DNA of 35,502 nucleotides from Planctomycetota bacterium (GCA_029553505.1 JAKPKY010000165.1:100595-136096), one strand, 5' to 3'. Numbered from the stretch's first letter, positions 7,600-14,958 are shown. A program made the numbers and translations. The notes: generated from the sequence alone by a model not told the origin.

Positions 7600-8556
7600 A
7601 TGTCCGACGTCCGCGCCATCATCACCGTCAGCCTGAACCCCGCCATCGACCGCGTCATCGAGGTGGAGAACTTCACCCTCGGCGAACACCAGGTCGGCCA
7701 CGAGATCATGCGCATCCCGGGCGGAAAGGCCGTCAACGTCTCGCGCGTGCTCAAGACGCTCGGCGTCCGCAACATCGCCACGGGCTTCCTCGGACGGGAC
7801 AACCGCCACGAGTTCGACAGCGTGCTGTCCGGGCATCTCGTCGGCGACGAGTTCTTCCTCCTGCCCGGCCGGACGCGCGAGAACATCACCATCGCCGACC
7901 CGAAGACCAACCAGGAGACGCACATCCGCAACCCCGGCCTGACGGTCGATCCGCGCAGCCTCAAGCGCCTGGCCACCAAGCTCAACCTCGTCTGCCGGCA
8001 GGGGCACTTCGTCGTCTTCAGCGGCTCGCTTCCGCCCGGCGTCGAGGGCAAGGACTTCGTGACGCTCCTGGACATCTGCCGCTCGGCCGGGGCGCACGTG
8101 GCCGTGGACACCACCGGCGAGGCGCTGGACGCGGTGGCCGACCAGTCGCTCTGGCTGGTCAAGCCGAACGCAGCCGAGCTGGCCCGCCTGGCCGGACGCG
8201 AACTGCACGGGCTGGACGACGAACTCCGCGCCGCCCGCGCCCTCGTCGGGCGCGTCAAGATCGTCCTGTTCACCCGCGGCGCCGAGGGGGCCTACCTGTT
8301 CACCGAGCAGTTCGCCCTGCACGCCCGCGCGGAGATGGACCCCGCGCGCGTGCGGAACACCGTCGGCTGCGGCGACGTGCTGCTGGGCGCGTTCCTGGCC
8401 GGGCTCTGGCGCGGCCGCGCGATGATCGAGGCCTTCGCCGATGCCGTCGCTGCCGCCACCGCCAGCGCCTGCACCATCGCCCCGGCCGAGTTCGAGTCCC
8501 AGACCGTCGCCGAGTTCCGCGCCGCCCTCCGCGTCGAATCCCTCCCGCCGGCGTGA
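7600..8556 (+). CDS. 1-phosphofructokinase-family hexose kinase (PfkB superfamily)
   Basis: A 318-residue ribokinase-fold sugar kinase of normal length. It has the N-terminal SLNPAIDRVIEV typical of the FruK/LacC/PfkB branch, the substrate-binding IPGGKAVNVSRVLKTLG (about residues 40-56), SGSLPPGV, VKPNAAEL, and the catalytic anion-hole motif NTVGCGDVLLGAFLAGL (about residues 255-271) with the conserved Asp. It should phosphorylate a sugar phosphate (fructose-1-phosphate, tagatose-6-phosphate or fructose-6-phosphate) with ATP. No PTS, fructose or tagatose gene lies nearby, so the substrate is undetermined. The ATG is fixed by the TATAAT box 6 nt upstream. It stands alone between accA and the Type IIG gene. 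Confidence 0.88.
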   Translation: MSDVRAIITVSLNPAIDRVIEVENFTLGEHQVGHEIMRIPGGKAVNVSRVLKTLGVRNIATGFLGRDNRHEFDSVLSGHLVGDEFFLLPGRTRENITIADPKTNQETHIRNPGLTVDPRSLKRLATKLNLVCRQGHFVVFSGSLPPGVEGKDFVTLLDICRSAGAHVAVDTTGEALDAVADQSLWLVKPNAAELARLAGRELHGLDDELRAARALVGRVKIVLFTRGAEGAYLFTEQFALHARAEMDPARVRNTVGCGDVLLGAFLAGLWRGRAMIEAFADAVAAATASACTIAPAEFESQTVAEFRAALRVESLPPA

Positions 8557-8608
8557 ACGCGCGCGGGGCGAAGGAAGTTCGAAGGTCGTAGGTCGAAGTG
8601 CGAAGTGC

Positions 8609-8658
8609 GGGGGTGGCACGGCTTGCTTGCAAGCCGTGTTCTTGTCCGAGCACGCCCG
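8609..8658. repeat. GTGGCA-type hairpin element
   Basis: GGGGGTGGCA, then CACGGCTTGC-TT-GCAAGCCGTG, then TTCTTGTCCGAGCACGCCCG. It is the inverted twin (49 of 50) of 4473-4522. It lies between the kinase stop codon and the promoter of the restriction-modification gene, after 40 bp of 'gaaggtcgtaggtcgaagtg' degenerate repeat. Confidence 0.8.
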
Positions 8659-8704
8659 CATGCCCGCGACACTCCGATGCGATTTCCCTTACGCCCGGCC
8701 GTCC

Positions 8705-8733
8705 TTGCCGCGCCCGCGCCTTTCCGGTACGCT
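8705..8733 (+). promoter_or_regulatory. Candidate promoter of the Type IIG gene
   Basis: TTGCCG (8705-8710), a 17-bp spacer, then TACGCT (8728-8733), giving a leader of about 93 nt. A second candidate closer in is TTGACG (8795-8800), 17 bp, GACGAA (8818-8823), 9 nt before the ATG at 8833. The sequence does not decide between them. Confidence 0.45.
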
Positions 8734-8832
8734 GTCGGCGTTTCCCGGCGCGACCCGCCCGTCGCAACACGATCCGCCTTTCGGGGGCAGACTCTTGACG
8801 GGCCGACGGCCGGGGGCGACGAAAGGCCGCCC

Positions 8833-11800
8833 ATGAGCAAGACATTCGACCAGGGCAAGGACGAAATCGCCAGGCTGTGCCGGTACTTCGCGACAAACCG
8901 GGAAGCGTTCTTCGCCCCCGGAGTCAAGGAAGCACACGTTCGCCAATCCCTGATCGATCCCTTCTTCGAAGCCCTTGGCTGGGATGTCCGCAATACCGCG
9001 CGGGTCGCGCCCCAGTACCGCGAAGTCATCCCCGAAGACAGCCTGGACATCGAAGGCCAGCAGAAGGCCCCGGACTACACCTTCCGCGTCGGAACGCTGC
9101 CCAAGTTCTACGTCGAGGCCAAGAAGTGCGGCGTCAACATCCACACCGACGTCAAGCCCGCCTACCAGCTCCGCCGCTACGGCTGGAGCGCCAAGGTCGC
9201 CCTGTCGATCCTGACCGACTTCGAGGAACTGGGCGTCTACGACTGCACCTTCCGCCCGCGCGAGAGCGACAAGGCCAGCCGCGCCCGAATCCAGTACTTC
9301 CGCTCGGAAGAATACCCCGACCGCTGGCGGGAGCTCTGGGACGTGTTTTCCCGCGAAGCGGTCTGGTCCGGCGCGTTCGACCAGTACGCCGCCTCCAAGC
9401 GCAAGCGCGGAACGTCCGAGGTGGACGTGGAATTCCTCAAGGAAATCGAGTCCTGGCGCGACGCCCTCGCCCGGAACCTCGCCCTGCGCAACAAGGACCT
9501 GTCTTCCGACGACCTCAACGCCGCCGTCCAGCTCACCATCGACCGCGTGGTCTTCCTGCGCATGGCCGAGGACCGCGGGCTGGAATCCTTCGAGCAGCTT
9601 CTGGGACTGTCCCAACAGGCCGACGTGTACCCGAACTTCATGAAGCTGTGCCGCCGGGCCGACGAGAAATACAACTCCGGGCTGTTCCATTTCCAGAAGG
9701 AATCCGGCGTCTCCGAAGCCCCCGACCGCATCACGCCGCGACTTTCCGTCGACGACAAGGTCTTCCGACCCATCCTGCAAAGCCTCTACTTCCAGCACGG
9801 TTCGCCCTATCACTTCGGCGTCCTGCCCGTCGAGATCCTCGGCACGGTCTACGAGCGCTTCCTGGGCAAGGTCATCCGCCTGACGCCCACCCACCAGGCG
9901 AAGATCGAGGAGAAGCCCGAAGTCCGCAAGGCCGGCGGCGTGTACTACACCCCGGCGTACATCGTCGAGTACATCGTCCAGCACACCGTTGGCCGGCAGA
10001 TCGAGGGAAAGAGCCCCGCGCAACTGGCCGGAAAGGGAAAGGGTCTTGGCAAAGAACCGTTCCGCGTGCTGGACATGGCCTGCGGGAGCGGGTCGTTCCT
10101 CCTGGGCGCGTATCAGTGCCTGCTGGACCACTGCCTGAAGTGGTACCTGGACAACGGCCCGGAAAAGTTCCCCAAGGCCGTCTGCGCCGCCGGCGAAAAC
10201 GGATGGCGACTGACCATCGCGGAAAAGAAACGAATCCTCACGACGCACCTGTTCGGCGTGGACATCGACCCGCAGGCCGTGGAAGTGTCCAAACTGTCCC
10301 TGCTGCTGAAGGTGCTCGAAGGCGAATCGGACCAGACCGTCGGAAACACCCTGCGCCTGTTCCACGAGCGGGCGCTGCCCAACCTGGCCGAAAACATCCA
10401 GTGCGGCAATTCCCTCATCGGACCGGATTACTTCACGGGCAAGCTGATCCCCGACGCCGAAGAAATGAAACGCGTCAACCCATTTGACTGGGCGCAGGCC
10501 TTCCCCGACGTCTTCCCCCGTGGCACGGGCGTCCCGCCCGTGCGGGACGGGGGCGTCTCGCCCAGGAGAGAAAAAGAACACGGCCAGGATGGCCGTGCCA
10601 CGCATGGGCAAGATGCCCATGCCACAGCAGGAGGCTTCGATTGCATCATCGGCAATCCGCCATACATTCGCATTCAGACGATGAAGGAATGGGCCCCGCT
10701 GGAAGTAGAAATCTACAAGGAACTGTTCCGCGCCGGTCGAACCGGGAACTATGACATTTACGTTGTCTTCATCGAACAAGGCTTGAAGCTGCTGAATGCC
10801 AAGGGGCAACTTGGCTTCATTTGCCCGCACAAGTTTTTCAACTCCAAGTATGGCGAGCCGGTTCGGGGCATAATTGCCGAAGGACAACACCTCGCGCACA
10901 TCGTCCACTTTGGGGACCAACAGGTTTTTGAGGGGGCGACTACCTACACCTGCCTTTTGTTCCTGGACAAGTCACCCGCTGCGAATTGCCGCTTTGTGAA
11001 GGCCAATGACTTGGGCGCCTGGCGAACAACAGGCGCTGGTGCTCACGGGACTATCAATGCCAATCAAGTAACCACAGAAGAATGGAGCTTCCCCGTCGGT
11101 GCTGGTGCCGCGCTCTTTGAAAGACTCGCACGTATGCCCGTGAAACTGGCCGATGTAACTGATCGGATTTTTCAGGGACTGAAGACTGGCGGGGACAAGG
11201 TTTTCATTGTTCAACAAGTGCTGAGGCAAAAAAGGCGCACGAAGGTTTACTCGCACCAGACCGAATCGGAGCATTGGATTGAGAATGAACTGCTGCATCC
11301 CCTGGTGAAGGGGGGCGACAGCAAGGCATTTGACCTCGTGTCTACAGATAGGCTCATACTGTTCCCTTACTCTGTGAGTGAGGGAAGGGCGTCGCTTATC
11401 ACCCAACGAACAATGAAGGAATCATTCCCGTTGGCGTGGCGCTACCTTACGAGCAATGCGGAATTCCTTAGAAGCCGCGAACACGGCATGATGAATTGCT
11501 CGGATTGGTATGCATACACTAGAAACCAAGCCCTTGATGTTATAGCCTTGCCGAAAATCTTCACGCCCGACCTTTCCACTAAGGCGGCCTTTTCGTTGGA
11601 CTCGACGGGCGAATTCTTCTTCACGGGCGGCGTGGCTGGGGGCTATGGCCTTCTTGTTTCTCCGCAGTATTCGCGGGCTTACGTCCTGGGGCTTCTCAAT
11701 AGCCGACTGTTGGATTGGGTTCACCACATGTCCGCTACGCAAATGCGCGGCGGCTGGTACAGCTATGAATCAAGGTTCATCCGAGACTTGCCATTGCGTA

Positions 11801-12030
11801 TTGCCGACATGCAGAACATGGCCGATAAGGCCGCCCATGATCGGATAGTTGGGCTGGTCGATTCGATGCTGGCGTTGCACAAACAGCTCTTGGCTGCGGA
11901 TTCGGAATCACGGAAGGAAGTGATCCGGCGTCAGATCGACGCGACGGACCGGGAGATTGACCGTCTGGTATACGACCTGTACGGGCTGACGGCCGAAGAG
12001 ATCGCCATCGTGGAAGGCAGCGCCCCATGA
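8833..12030 (+). CDS. Type IIG (Eco57I-like) restriction-modification enzyme
   Basis: A single 1065-residue polypeptide holding both activities. The N-terminal nuclease has a PD-(D/E)XK signature (Asp81 ... Glu95-Ala-Lys97 in APDYTF...YVEAKK). A helical linker and GGVYYTPAYIVEYIV follow. The gamma-class N6-adenine methyltransferase core has motif I DMACGSGS (about 414-421), FGVDIDPQAVEVSKL, and motif IV NPPY (608-611). A target-recognition region and a C-terminal helix end in YDLYGLTAEE. Such enzymes methylate and cut beside an asymmetric site without a partner gene. Residues about 562-598 are an in-frame palindromic insert just before GGFDCIIGNPPY. From about 10.64 to 11.9 kb codon third positions become clearly less GC-rich, then return to the host pattern, as if the recognition half had been exchanged. 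The ATG at 8833 begins the conserved region; extending upstream would translate the hairpin repeat. Confidence 0.9.
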   Translation: MSKTFDQGKDEIARLCRYFATNREAFFAPGVKEAHVRQSLIDPFFEALGWDVRNTARVAPQYREVIPEDSLDIEGQQKAPDYTFRVGTLPKFYVEAKKCGVNIHTDVKPAYQLRRYGWSAKVALSILTDFEELGVYDCTFRPRESDKASRARIQYFRSEEYPDRWRELWDVFSREAVWSGAFDQYAASKRKRGTSEVDVEFLKEIESWRDALARNLALRNKDLSSDDLNAAVQLTIDRVVFLRMAEDRGLESFEQLLGLSQQADVYPNFMKLCRRADEKYNSGLFHFQKESGVSEAPDRITPRLSVDDKVFRPILQSLYFQHGSPYHFGVLPVEILGTVYERFLGKVIRLTPTHQAKIEEKPEVRKAGGVYYTPAYIVEYIVQHTVGRQIEGKSPAQLAGKGKGLGKEPFRVLDMACGSGSFLLGAYQCLLDHCLKWYLDNGPEKFPKAVCAAGENGWRLTIAEKKRILTTHLFGVDIDPQAVEVSKLSLLLKVLEGESDQTVGNTLRLFHERALPNLAENIQCGNSLIGPDYFTGKLIPDAEEMKRVNPFDWAQAFPDVFPRGTGVPPVRDGGVSPRREKEHGQDGRATHGQDAHATAGGFDCIIGNPPYIRIQTMKEWAPLEVEIYKELFRAGRTGNYDIYVVFIEQGLKLLNAKGQLGFICPHKFFNSKYGEPVRGIIAEGQHLAHIVHFGDQQVFEGATTYTCLLFLDKSPAANCRFVKANDLGAWRTTGAGAHGTINANQVTTEEWSFPVGAGAALFERLARMPVKLADVTDRIFQGLKTGGDKVFIVQQVLRQKRRTKVYSHQTESEHWIENELLHPLVKGGDSKAFDLVSTDRLILFPYSVSEGRASLITQRTMKESFPLAWRYLTSNAEFLRSREHGMMNCSDWYAYTRNQALDVIALPKIFTPDLSTKAAFSLDSTGEFFFTGGVAGGYGLLVSPQYSRAYVLGLLNSRLLDWVHHMSATQMRGGWYSYESRFIRDLPLRIADMQNMADKAAHDRIVGLVDSMLALHKQLLAADSESRKEVIRRQIDATDREIDRLVYDLYGLTAEEIAIVEGSAP
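10524..10625. repeat. Four-hairpin palindromic cassette in frame inside the Type IIG gene
   Basis: Four hairpins in a row, each with a 3-nt loop: CACGGGCG-TCC-CGCCCGTG (10524-10542), GGGCG-TCT-CGCCC (10551-10563), CACGGCCA-GGA-TGGCCGTG (10579-10597) and GCATGGGCA-AGA-TGCCCATGC (10602-10622). The first two point one way and the last two the other; each long stem carries the GTGGCA tag. It is read as PRGTGVPPVRDGG...GQDGRATHGQDAHAT and keeps the frame between AFPDVF and GGFDCIIGNPPY. Enzymes of this family normally pass straight from the former to the latter. Confidence 0.85.
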
Positions 12031-12138
12031 GCGACGGCGAATGACCCCAGGGGGAAGCGGCAATGGAAAAGGAACCCGGAACCAAGGAACAGAGGAACGG
12101 GGGAAGACAAATCCGGCCGGCTTCTTGGAGAACCGACA

Positions 12139-12411
12139 ATGACGGAATCCACACTGCCCGCGCCCCTTTCGCCGGAAGGTCAAGTGCTGATTTATCGCGA
12201 CGGGGCGCTGAACCTCCAGGTTCGCCTTGACGGACAGACCGTTTGGCTGACCCAGGCAACCATGGGAGAGCTTTACCAGACCACGCCGCAGAACATAACC
12301 AACCACATCAAAGCCATTTACGCGGAAGGCGAGTTGGACGAAGCGGCAACTTGTAAGGAATACTTACAAGTTCGCGATGAAGGCGGCCGACAGGTTCAAC
12401 GAAGTGAGTAG
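12139..12411 (+). pseudogene. RhuM/virulence-protein fragment truncated by a repeat
   Basis: A 90-residue frame starting at an ATG preceded by GGAG (12126-12129) encodes LIYRDGALNLQVRLDGQTVWLTQATMGELYQTTPQNITNHI...EGELDEAATCKEYLQVRDEGGRQVQR, the N-terminal domain of RhuM-family proteins. These are usually over 300 residues and continue into a YNLDVI-type motif. Here the frame ends in a TAG (12409-12411) supplied by the palindrome beginning at 12405, and no continuation is found downstream. RhuM genes are often found beside restriction-modification loci, as here. A short ORF (MSDGE, 12027-12044) and a degenerate repeat (about 12060-12110) separate it from the Type IIG gene. It is probably non-functional, though a short DNA-binding-like domain could persist. 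Confidence 0.8.
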
Positions 12412-12489
12412 GGCGAGCAACTTGCTTGCTCGCGGGACCGGCCGAGGATTGGGATTCCGCGAGCAACCGAGTTGCTCGCCCTACCGTTT
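12405..12489. repeat. 85-bp imperfect palindrome, copy B
   Basis: Inverted copy of 4022-4106 (80 of 85 identical), with arms GTAGGGCGAGCAAC and GTTGCTCGCCCTAC. Its left edge coincides with loss of RhuM homology, so it either inserted into that gene or marks the deletion joint. Confidence 0.8.
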
Positions 12490-12660
12490 GGTCGATCGGT
12501 CCATCGGTTCCCGGTCTCCGGTCCTCGATCAGGCTTCAGACATTAGACATTCGTCATTCGTCATTAGACATTGGCCCTCAGGCCGCAGGCTTCAGGCATT
12601 CGGCATTGGTCTTCCCTGGTTCCTCAGTTCCTTGGTTCCGGGTTCCTATTTCCCCCCCAA
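12490..12660. repeat. Degenerate repeat tract upstream of the rpsT promoter
   Basis: Runs of 'ggtcgatcggtcc', 'cggtctccggtcctcg', 'aggcttcag', 'cattagacattcgtcattcg' and 'ggttcctcagttccttggttcc', each a short word repeated with errors. The same words appear at 3.05, 3.95, 13.7, 13.9, 22.0, 30.9 and 34.8 kb. No gene is visible here. Confidence 0.6.
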
Positions 12661-12675
12661 TCGCCCGAAATAGGG

Positions 12676-12704
12676 CTTGCTCCATGCCGCCGAAGGCGTA
12701 TAAT
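12676..12704 (+). promoter_or_regulatory. Promoter of rpsT
   Basis: A perfect TATAAT (12699-12704) with CTTGCT (12676-12681) 17 bp upstream. The predicted start near 12711 gives a 50-nt leader with a strong AGGAG (12749-12753) 7 nt before the GTG. Confidence 0.7.
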
Positions 12705-12760
12705 GCGGCGTTTCCGAAGTTGGCAAGAACGCAGCACCTGAGTCCTACAGGAGAATTTCC

Positions 12761-13033
12761 GTGGCACATTCGCTTTCGGCAAAGAAGCGCATCCGGCAGA
12801 ACGCCAAGCGCCGCGCGAGAAACCGCTGGCGCCGCGACCAGGTCAAGCAGGTCCTCAAGGACTTCGACCAGGCCGTCCAGACCCACGACCAGGCCAAGGC
12901 GGCCGAGCAGCTTAAAACCGTCACCAAGAAGCTCGACCAGGTGGCCGCCAAGGGGCTGATCCACAAGAACGCCGTCGCCCGCAAGAAGTCTCGCCTGGCC
13001 AAGCAGGTCAACAAGCTCGCCGCCAAGGCGTAG
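12761..13033 (+). CDS. rpsT: Small ribosomal subunit protein bS20
   Basis: A 90-residue, very basic helical protein with the family start MAHSLSAKKRIRQN, followed by the RRARNRWRRDQVKQVLKDF helix and the C-terminal KGLIHKNAVARKKSRLAKQVNKLA. It binds 16S rRNA in the 30S body. The start codon is GTG, set by AGGAG 7 nt upstream. A clear promoter and a clear terminator make it a one-gene unit. Confidence 0.97.
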   Translation: MAHSLSAKKRIRQNAKRRARNRWRRDQVKQVLKDFDQAVQTHDQAKAAEQLKTVTKKLDQVAAKGLIHKNAVARKKSRLAKQVNKLAAKA

Positions 13034-13058
13034 CGATCGCGTTTTCCGTCGTCTCCCC

Positions 13059-13087
13059 GCCCACGGACAATCGTCCGTGGGCTTTTT
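13059..13087 (+). terminator. Rho-independent terminator of rpsT
   Basis: GCCCACGGAC, loop AATC, GTCCGTGGGC, then T5 (13083-13087). The 10-bp stem is perfect and begins 25 nt after the stop codon. Confidence 0.9.
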
Positions 13088-13112
13088 CTGCGCCGCGGCG
13101 CGGGGGTACAAT
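13084..13112 (+). promoter_or_regulatory. Leaderless promoter overlapping the rpsT terminator
   Basis: TACAAT (13107-13112) ends 6 nt before the ATG at 13119. A 17-bp spacer puts the -35 at TTTTCT (13084-13089), inside the T-tract of the rpsT terminator, so the end of one unit and the start of the next share bases. Confidence 0.55.
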
Positions 13113-13118
13113 CCGTCC

Positions 13119-13703
13119 ATGACGAAACCCCAGGGTCCCTTCGCCAGCCGGGCCGGTGAAAAACTCGATGCCGCGCTGGACGCGTTCGGCCTGGACGTGC
13201 GCGGGATGGTCTGCGCCGACTTCGGCTGCAACGTCGGCGGGTTCACCGACTGCCTGCTCCGCCGCGGCGCGCGGAAGGTCTATGCCGTGGACACCGGATA
13301 CGGCGAACTGGCCTGGAAGCTCCGCACCGACGCGCGGGTGGTCGTCCTGGAGCGGACCAACGCCCTGTACGCCGACTGCCCCGAACCGGCCGACCTGGTC
13401 GTCTGCGACGTCGCCTGGACGCCGCAGGAGCGGATCGTCCCTGCCGCGGCGCGATGGCTGAAAGACGGCGGGCGGATCGTCTCGCTGCTCAAGCCGCACT
13501 ACGAGCTGTCCAAGCTGCGCGGGCGCAAGCCCCCCGGGCCGCTCGCGCCCGGCCAAGCCGAACGCGTCTGCCGCGAAGTCTGCGAGCGCCTGGACGCTGC
13601 CGGCTTCGAAATCCGCGCCGCCATGCGCTCCATCCTGCGCGGCAAGGGCGGGAACACGGAGTTCCTGCTGTGGATCGTGCCGGGAAGGACCAATGACGAA
13701 TGA
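13119..13703 (+). CDS. TlyA/FtsJ-type rRNA 2'-O-methyltransferase lacking the S4 domain
   Basis: A 194-residue SAM-dependent methyltransferase. It starts with FASRAGEKLDAALDAFGLDVRG, the usual lead-in of the TlyA catalytic domain. Motif I VCADFGCNVGGFTDCLLRRGARKVYAVDTGYGELAWKLR follows, then VVLERTNALY, DLVVCDVAWTP, SLLKPHYEL, and a C-terminal GNTEFLLWIV. These match hemolysin A/TlyA-like rRNA methyltransferases, but the S4 RNA-binding domain of about 60 residues that normally comes first is absent. The ATG at 13119 follows a TACAAT by 6 nt, and the space upstream is filled by the rpsT terminator, so nothing has been missed. The last residues (TNDE) come from the intergenic repeat 'accaatgacgaatgacc'. 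Its RNA target is unknown. Confidence 0.82.
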   Translation: MTKPQGPFASRAGEKLDAALDAFGLDVRGMVCADFGCNVGGFTDCLLRRGARKVYAVDTGYGELAWKLRTDARVVVLERTNALYADCPEPADLVVCDVAWTPQERIVPAAARWLKDGGRIVSLLKPHYELSKLRGRKPPGPLAPGQAERVCREVCERLDAAGFEIRAAMRSILRGKGGNTEFLLWIVPGRTNDE

Positions 13704-13752
13704 CCAATGTCTGAAGCCTGAAATTGCTCTGTCGAAAACATCGGGAAAACAG

Positions 13753-13826
13753 GGAGGCACGGCTTGCTTGCAAGCCGTGTTCTGGGTGAATTCGGTAACA
13801 CGCTTTGCGAGCAAAGCGTGCCACCC
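13753..13826. repeat. Pair of inverted GTGGCA-type hairpins
   Basis: Hairpin CACGGCTTGC-TT-GCAAGCCGTG is followed, in opposite orientation, by CACGCTTTGC-GA-GCAAAGCGTG, with tags GGCA on the left and TGCCAC on the right. An 8-bp direct repeat CGAAAACA (13733-13740 and 13844-13851) brackets the pair; at this length it may be chance. Confidence 0.75.
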
Positions 13827-13853
13827 GTCGATTGACCAATAGCCGAAAACAAA

Positions 13854-13900
13854 GACCGGATTGTCACGCCCGTGGGGACATGACAATCCGGTCCGTTTTT
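13854..13900. terminator. Bidirectional terminator between convergent genes
   Basis: GACCGGATTGTCA (13854-13866), a 14-nt loop, TGACAATCCGGTC (13881-13893): a perfect 13-bp stem. T5 follows at 13896-13900 on the plus strand, and an A-rich AAAACAAA precedes it, giving Ts on the minus strand. It lies between the methyltransferase stop (13703) and the PEP-CTERM stop (13942). Confidence 0.85.
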
Positions 13901-13941
13901 CCCGGTTCCCCGGTTCCTGAGTTCCGGGTTCCTTTTTCGGT

Positions 13942-14757
13942 CTACCGTCGTGCCGCTTTGGCCCGGCGGAGGATGGCCAGTCCGCCCATCGCCAGCAGCG
14001 CCAGCGACGCCGGTTCGGGAACGACTTCGAACTGCGTGCCGTCGCCCGCGATCGTGACCTGGTAGAAGTCGTCGCCCGAGGTGAAATCGAAGGCCTGGAA
14101 GTCGCTCGAGCCGGCGACGAAGGTCAGGTCGGTCACCACGCCGTCCACCATCGTGACGTATCCGACCTTCATTTCCGACTCGCCGGTTCCGGCGAAGTTC
14201 ACGTGCCAGGAAGTGTCGGTCTTGCTCATCGAGCCGCCCAGGAAGGCGAACGAGGAGTCGGAGAAGTCCGAATCTTCCTGCCAGGCGTCCACGAAGATGC
14301 CGGCCAGCATGTCCCACGTGTAGGCGCCGGCGGGCGACCAGGTCCAGGTGAAGTTGACGCTCTGGCCGACCGGGGACGTCAGAGGGGCGGTCAGTTGCGG
14401 CAGGGGCGCGAACGCCGATTCGGACGGCACGGCGAGGTTGAACGTGTAGAGCGACTGATCCGTACCCCGGCTGATGAGCAGGTCGAAGCTCCCGTTGAAC
14501 TCGTCGCCCAGGTCCGACAGCGTGTCATACCAGTCCGAGTTGATAAAGAAATCGTTGTCCTCTCCGTCGAAGGACTCCCAGGCGCCCGCGCCGGACGGGC
14601 TGATCTGCACGCCGGTGACGCCATCCTGGATGACGTTGATACCCGCGCGATATCCCATCGGACTCTGGGTGATCTCGAAGGACAATTCCCCCGCCTGCGC
14701 CGCGCCCGCCAAACCAAGACAGACCCCAACCACAACAGAAACAATGAGCCTCCACAT
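13942..14757 (-). CDS. PEP-CTERM sorting-domain protein
   Basis: A 271-residue secreted protein. It begins with a signal peptide, MWRLIVSVVVGVCLGLAGAAQA, with likely cleavage after AQA. An acidic, Ser/Thr/Gly-rich beta-type region poor in Cys follows. The C-terminus is VVPEPASLALLAMGGLAIL followed by RRAKAARR, a full PEP-CTERM tripartite signal (VPEP, hydrophobic helix, basic tail). Such proteins are exported and processed by an exosortase, often into surface or extracellular-polymer material. No exosortase lies in the window. The passenger region is not recognised. The ATG at 14757 is preceded by GAGAGG about 10 nt upstream; a longer frame from a TTG at 14856 would spoil the signal peptide. 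Confidence 0.88.
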   Translation of the reverse strand: MWRLIVSVVVGVCLGLAGAAQAGELSFEITQSPMGYRAGINVIQDGVTGVQISPSGAGAWESFDGEDNDFFINSDWYDTLSDLGDEFNGSFDLLISRGTDQSLYTFNLAVPSESAFAPLPQLTAPLTSPVGQSVNFTWTWSPAGAYTWDMLAGIFVDAWQEDSDFSDSSFAFLGGSMSKTDTSWHVNFAGTGESEMKVGYVTMVDGVVTDLTFVAGSSDFQAFDFTSGDDFYQVTIAGDGTQFEVVPEPASLALLAMGGLAILRRAKAARR

Positions 14758-14958
14758 GGTACGAATCCTCTCTTGAACGAATGCACTGCTGAGCACTACA
14801 TTGTGGCGAGCAACCTCCGCGCGGCCCTCTGCCGCGCGGCCACAAAGGAGCAACAAGCTACAAAGTTTACCCTACTTCCGCAGGGCGTCAAGGGGGATTT
14901 TTTGGGGCCTTTGTCCATGGCTGGCCGGGAGTTACGGGGCGGAACACCCCGTTAACTT

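Noticed and set aside
4528-8661. Very long open frame on the minus strand opposite the TPR, accA and kinase genes
   Set aside because: It is antisense to three well-identified genes; high GC leaves few stop codons. Its composition (runs of Arg, Gln, Gly, Ala) is that of a shadow frame, and parts of it are translated intergenic repeats.
12027-12044. Tiny ORF (MSDGE) overlapping the Type IIG stop codon
   Set aside because: Five codons only, with no homology to judge. It may be a remnant of a lost downstream gene but cannot be supported.
13733-13851. 8-bp direct repeat CGAAAACA around the hairpin pair as a third insertion footprint
   Set aside because: It is short, AT-rich and set back from the hairpin edges; left as a note only.
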